Assembly: GCA_004558975.1 (NCBI GenBank)
Contig: SFZB01000088.1
Span: 1 to 5,018 of the forward strand
Reading direction: 5' to 3'
DNA: 5,018 nucleotides
DNA from: a bacterium
GTDB lineage: Bacteria; Bacillota; Clostridia; Oscillospirales; CAG-272
Shown: piece by piece, positions 4,826 through 5,018 of the stretch
Layout of the letters: every line of letters starts with the position of its first letter
Numbering within the stretch: the stretch's first letter is position 1
Position numbers and translations under genes: made by a program
Notes under the pieces: generated by a model
Databases searched by the model: none
Told to the model about the DNA's origin: nothing
Seen by the model: only the letters and a program-made list of their open reading frames with translations

Positions 4826-5018
4826 TTACCGGGCGCAGATTGACCTTAGGAGTGATATCTTCCCGAATCAACGGCTTGCGGGGAAAGGGAGAATATGTCA
4901 TGTTTAGGATAGACCCTGCCTCGCGAGAGGGGCTCCCCTGCGGAATCGCGGCAGGCGCTGCCCTCGCGTCCCGGGGATTTAGGAAACACCGCGTGACACC
5001 GTTTTTCGGTTTGCTGCC
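4826..5018. other. Right-edge region without a supported gene
   Basis: No recognisable gene is seen here. One plus-strand frame starts with ATG at 4900, has AAGGGAG (4885-4891) eight bases upstream and stays open for 39 codons to the edge. Its residues match no family I know, so it is only a candidate gene start. The same bases are GC-rich and can fold: 4915-4926 pairs with 4946-4955 (two 5-bp stems with a CT bulge) around an inner AGGG/CCCT hairpin (4928-4939). The sequence beyond the window decides whether this is a gene start or a structured untranslated region. Confidence 0.3.

Noticed and set aside
4581..4901. Minus-strand 106-codon frame across tRNA-Arg
   Set aside because: It reads through a perfect tRNA and its terminator. 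The segment SGFEPLTFRLGGG is the typical false peptide obtained by translating tRNA antisense.

Overview
The window looks like an ordinary chromosomal segment from a moderately GC-rich Firmicute, most likely a Clostridia or Oscillospiraceae-type gut anaerobe. This rests on a clostridial-type pyruvate phosphate dikinase, SigA-like promoters (several with an extended -10), GGAGG-type ribosome binding sites, U-tailed intrinsic terminators, CCA-encoding tRNA genes and what looks like the tail of a large serine recombinase. The species call is inference. No CRISPR array, insertion sequence or defence system is visible, and I see no evidence of a wholly new system.

Layout, left to right. Positions 1-204 (+) are the 3' end of a gene whose last 67 codons resemble the C-terminus of a large serine recombinase. 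A terminator-like hairpin lies inside that frame (71-115). Converging on it is a minus-strand tRNA with anticodon CAU (296-372). The tRNA has its own intrinsic terminator (244-289) and a near-perfect SigA promoter (511-539) placed unusually far upstream, leaving a leader of about 130 nt. Next comes a minus-strand histidine-phosphatase family gene (628-1350) with a leader of about 230 nt, a candidate extended -10 promoter near 1588, and a tandem 11-bp repeat over that promoter.

The largest gene is ppdK (1788-4388, minus strand), a complete 866-residue pyruvate phosphate dikinase with every expected catalytic residue. It has its own promoter (4526-4554), a leader of about 130 nt, a strong Shine-Dalgarno, and two successive 3' hairpins, the second a clear terminator (1701-1727). 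Its codon use contains no TTA, CTA or TCA. This leaves a full-length but probably meaningless open frame on the opposite strand.

Divergent from ppdK is a single-gene plus-strand unit: promoter (4678-4706), tRNA-Arg(CCU) (4716-4792) and terminator (4796-4825). The last 193 bases hold no gene I can support, only a GC-rich foldable stretch and a weak open frame running off the edge.

The genes appear to be separate single-gene transcription units rather than one operon. PPDK serves central carbon metabolism by interconverting pyruvate and PEP with PPi/ATP. The phosphatase substrate cannot be told from sequence, and adjacency alone does not tie it to PPDK. The tRNA/recombinase junction at the left edge is the only hint of mobile DNA.
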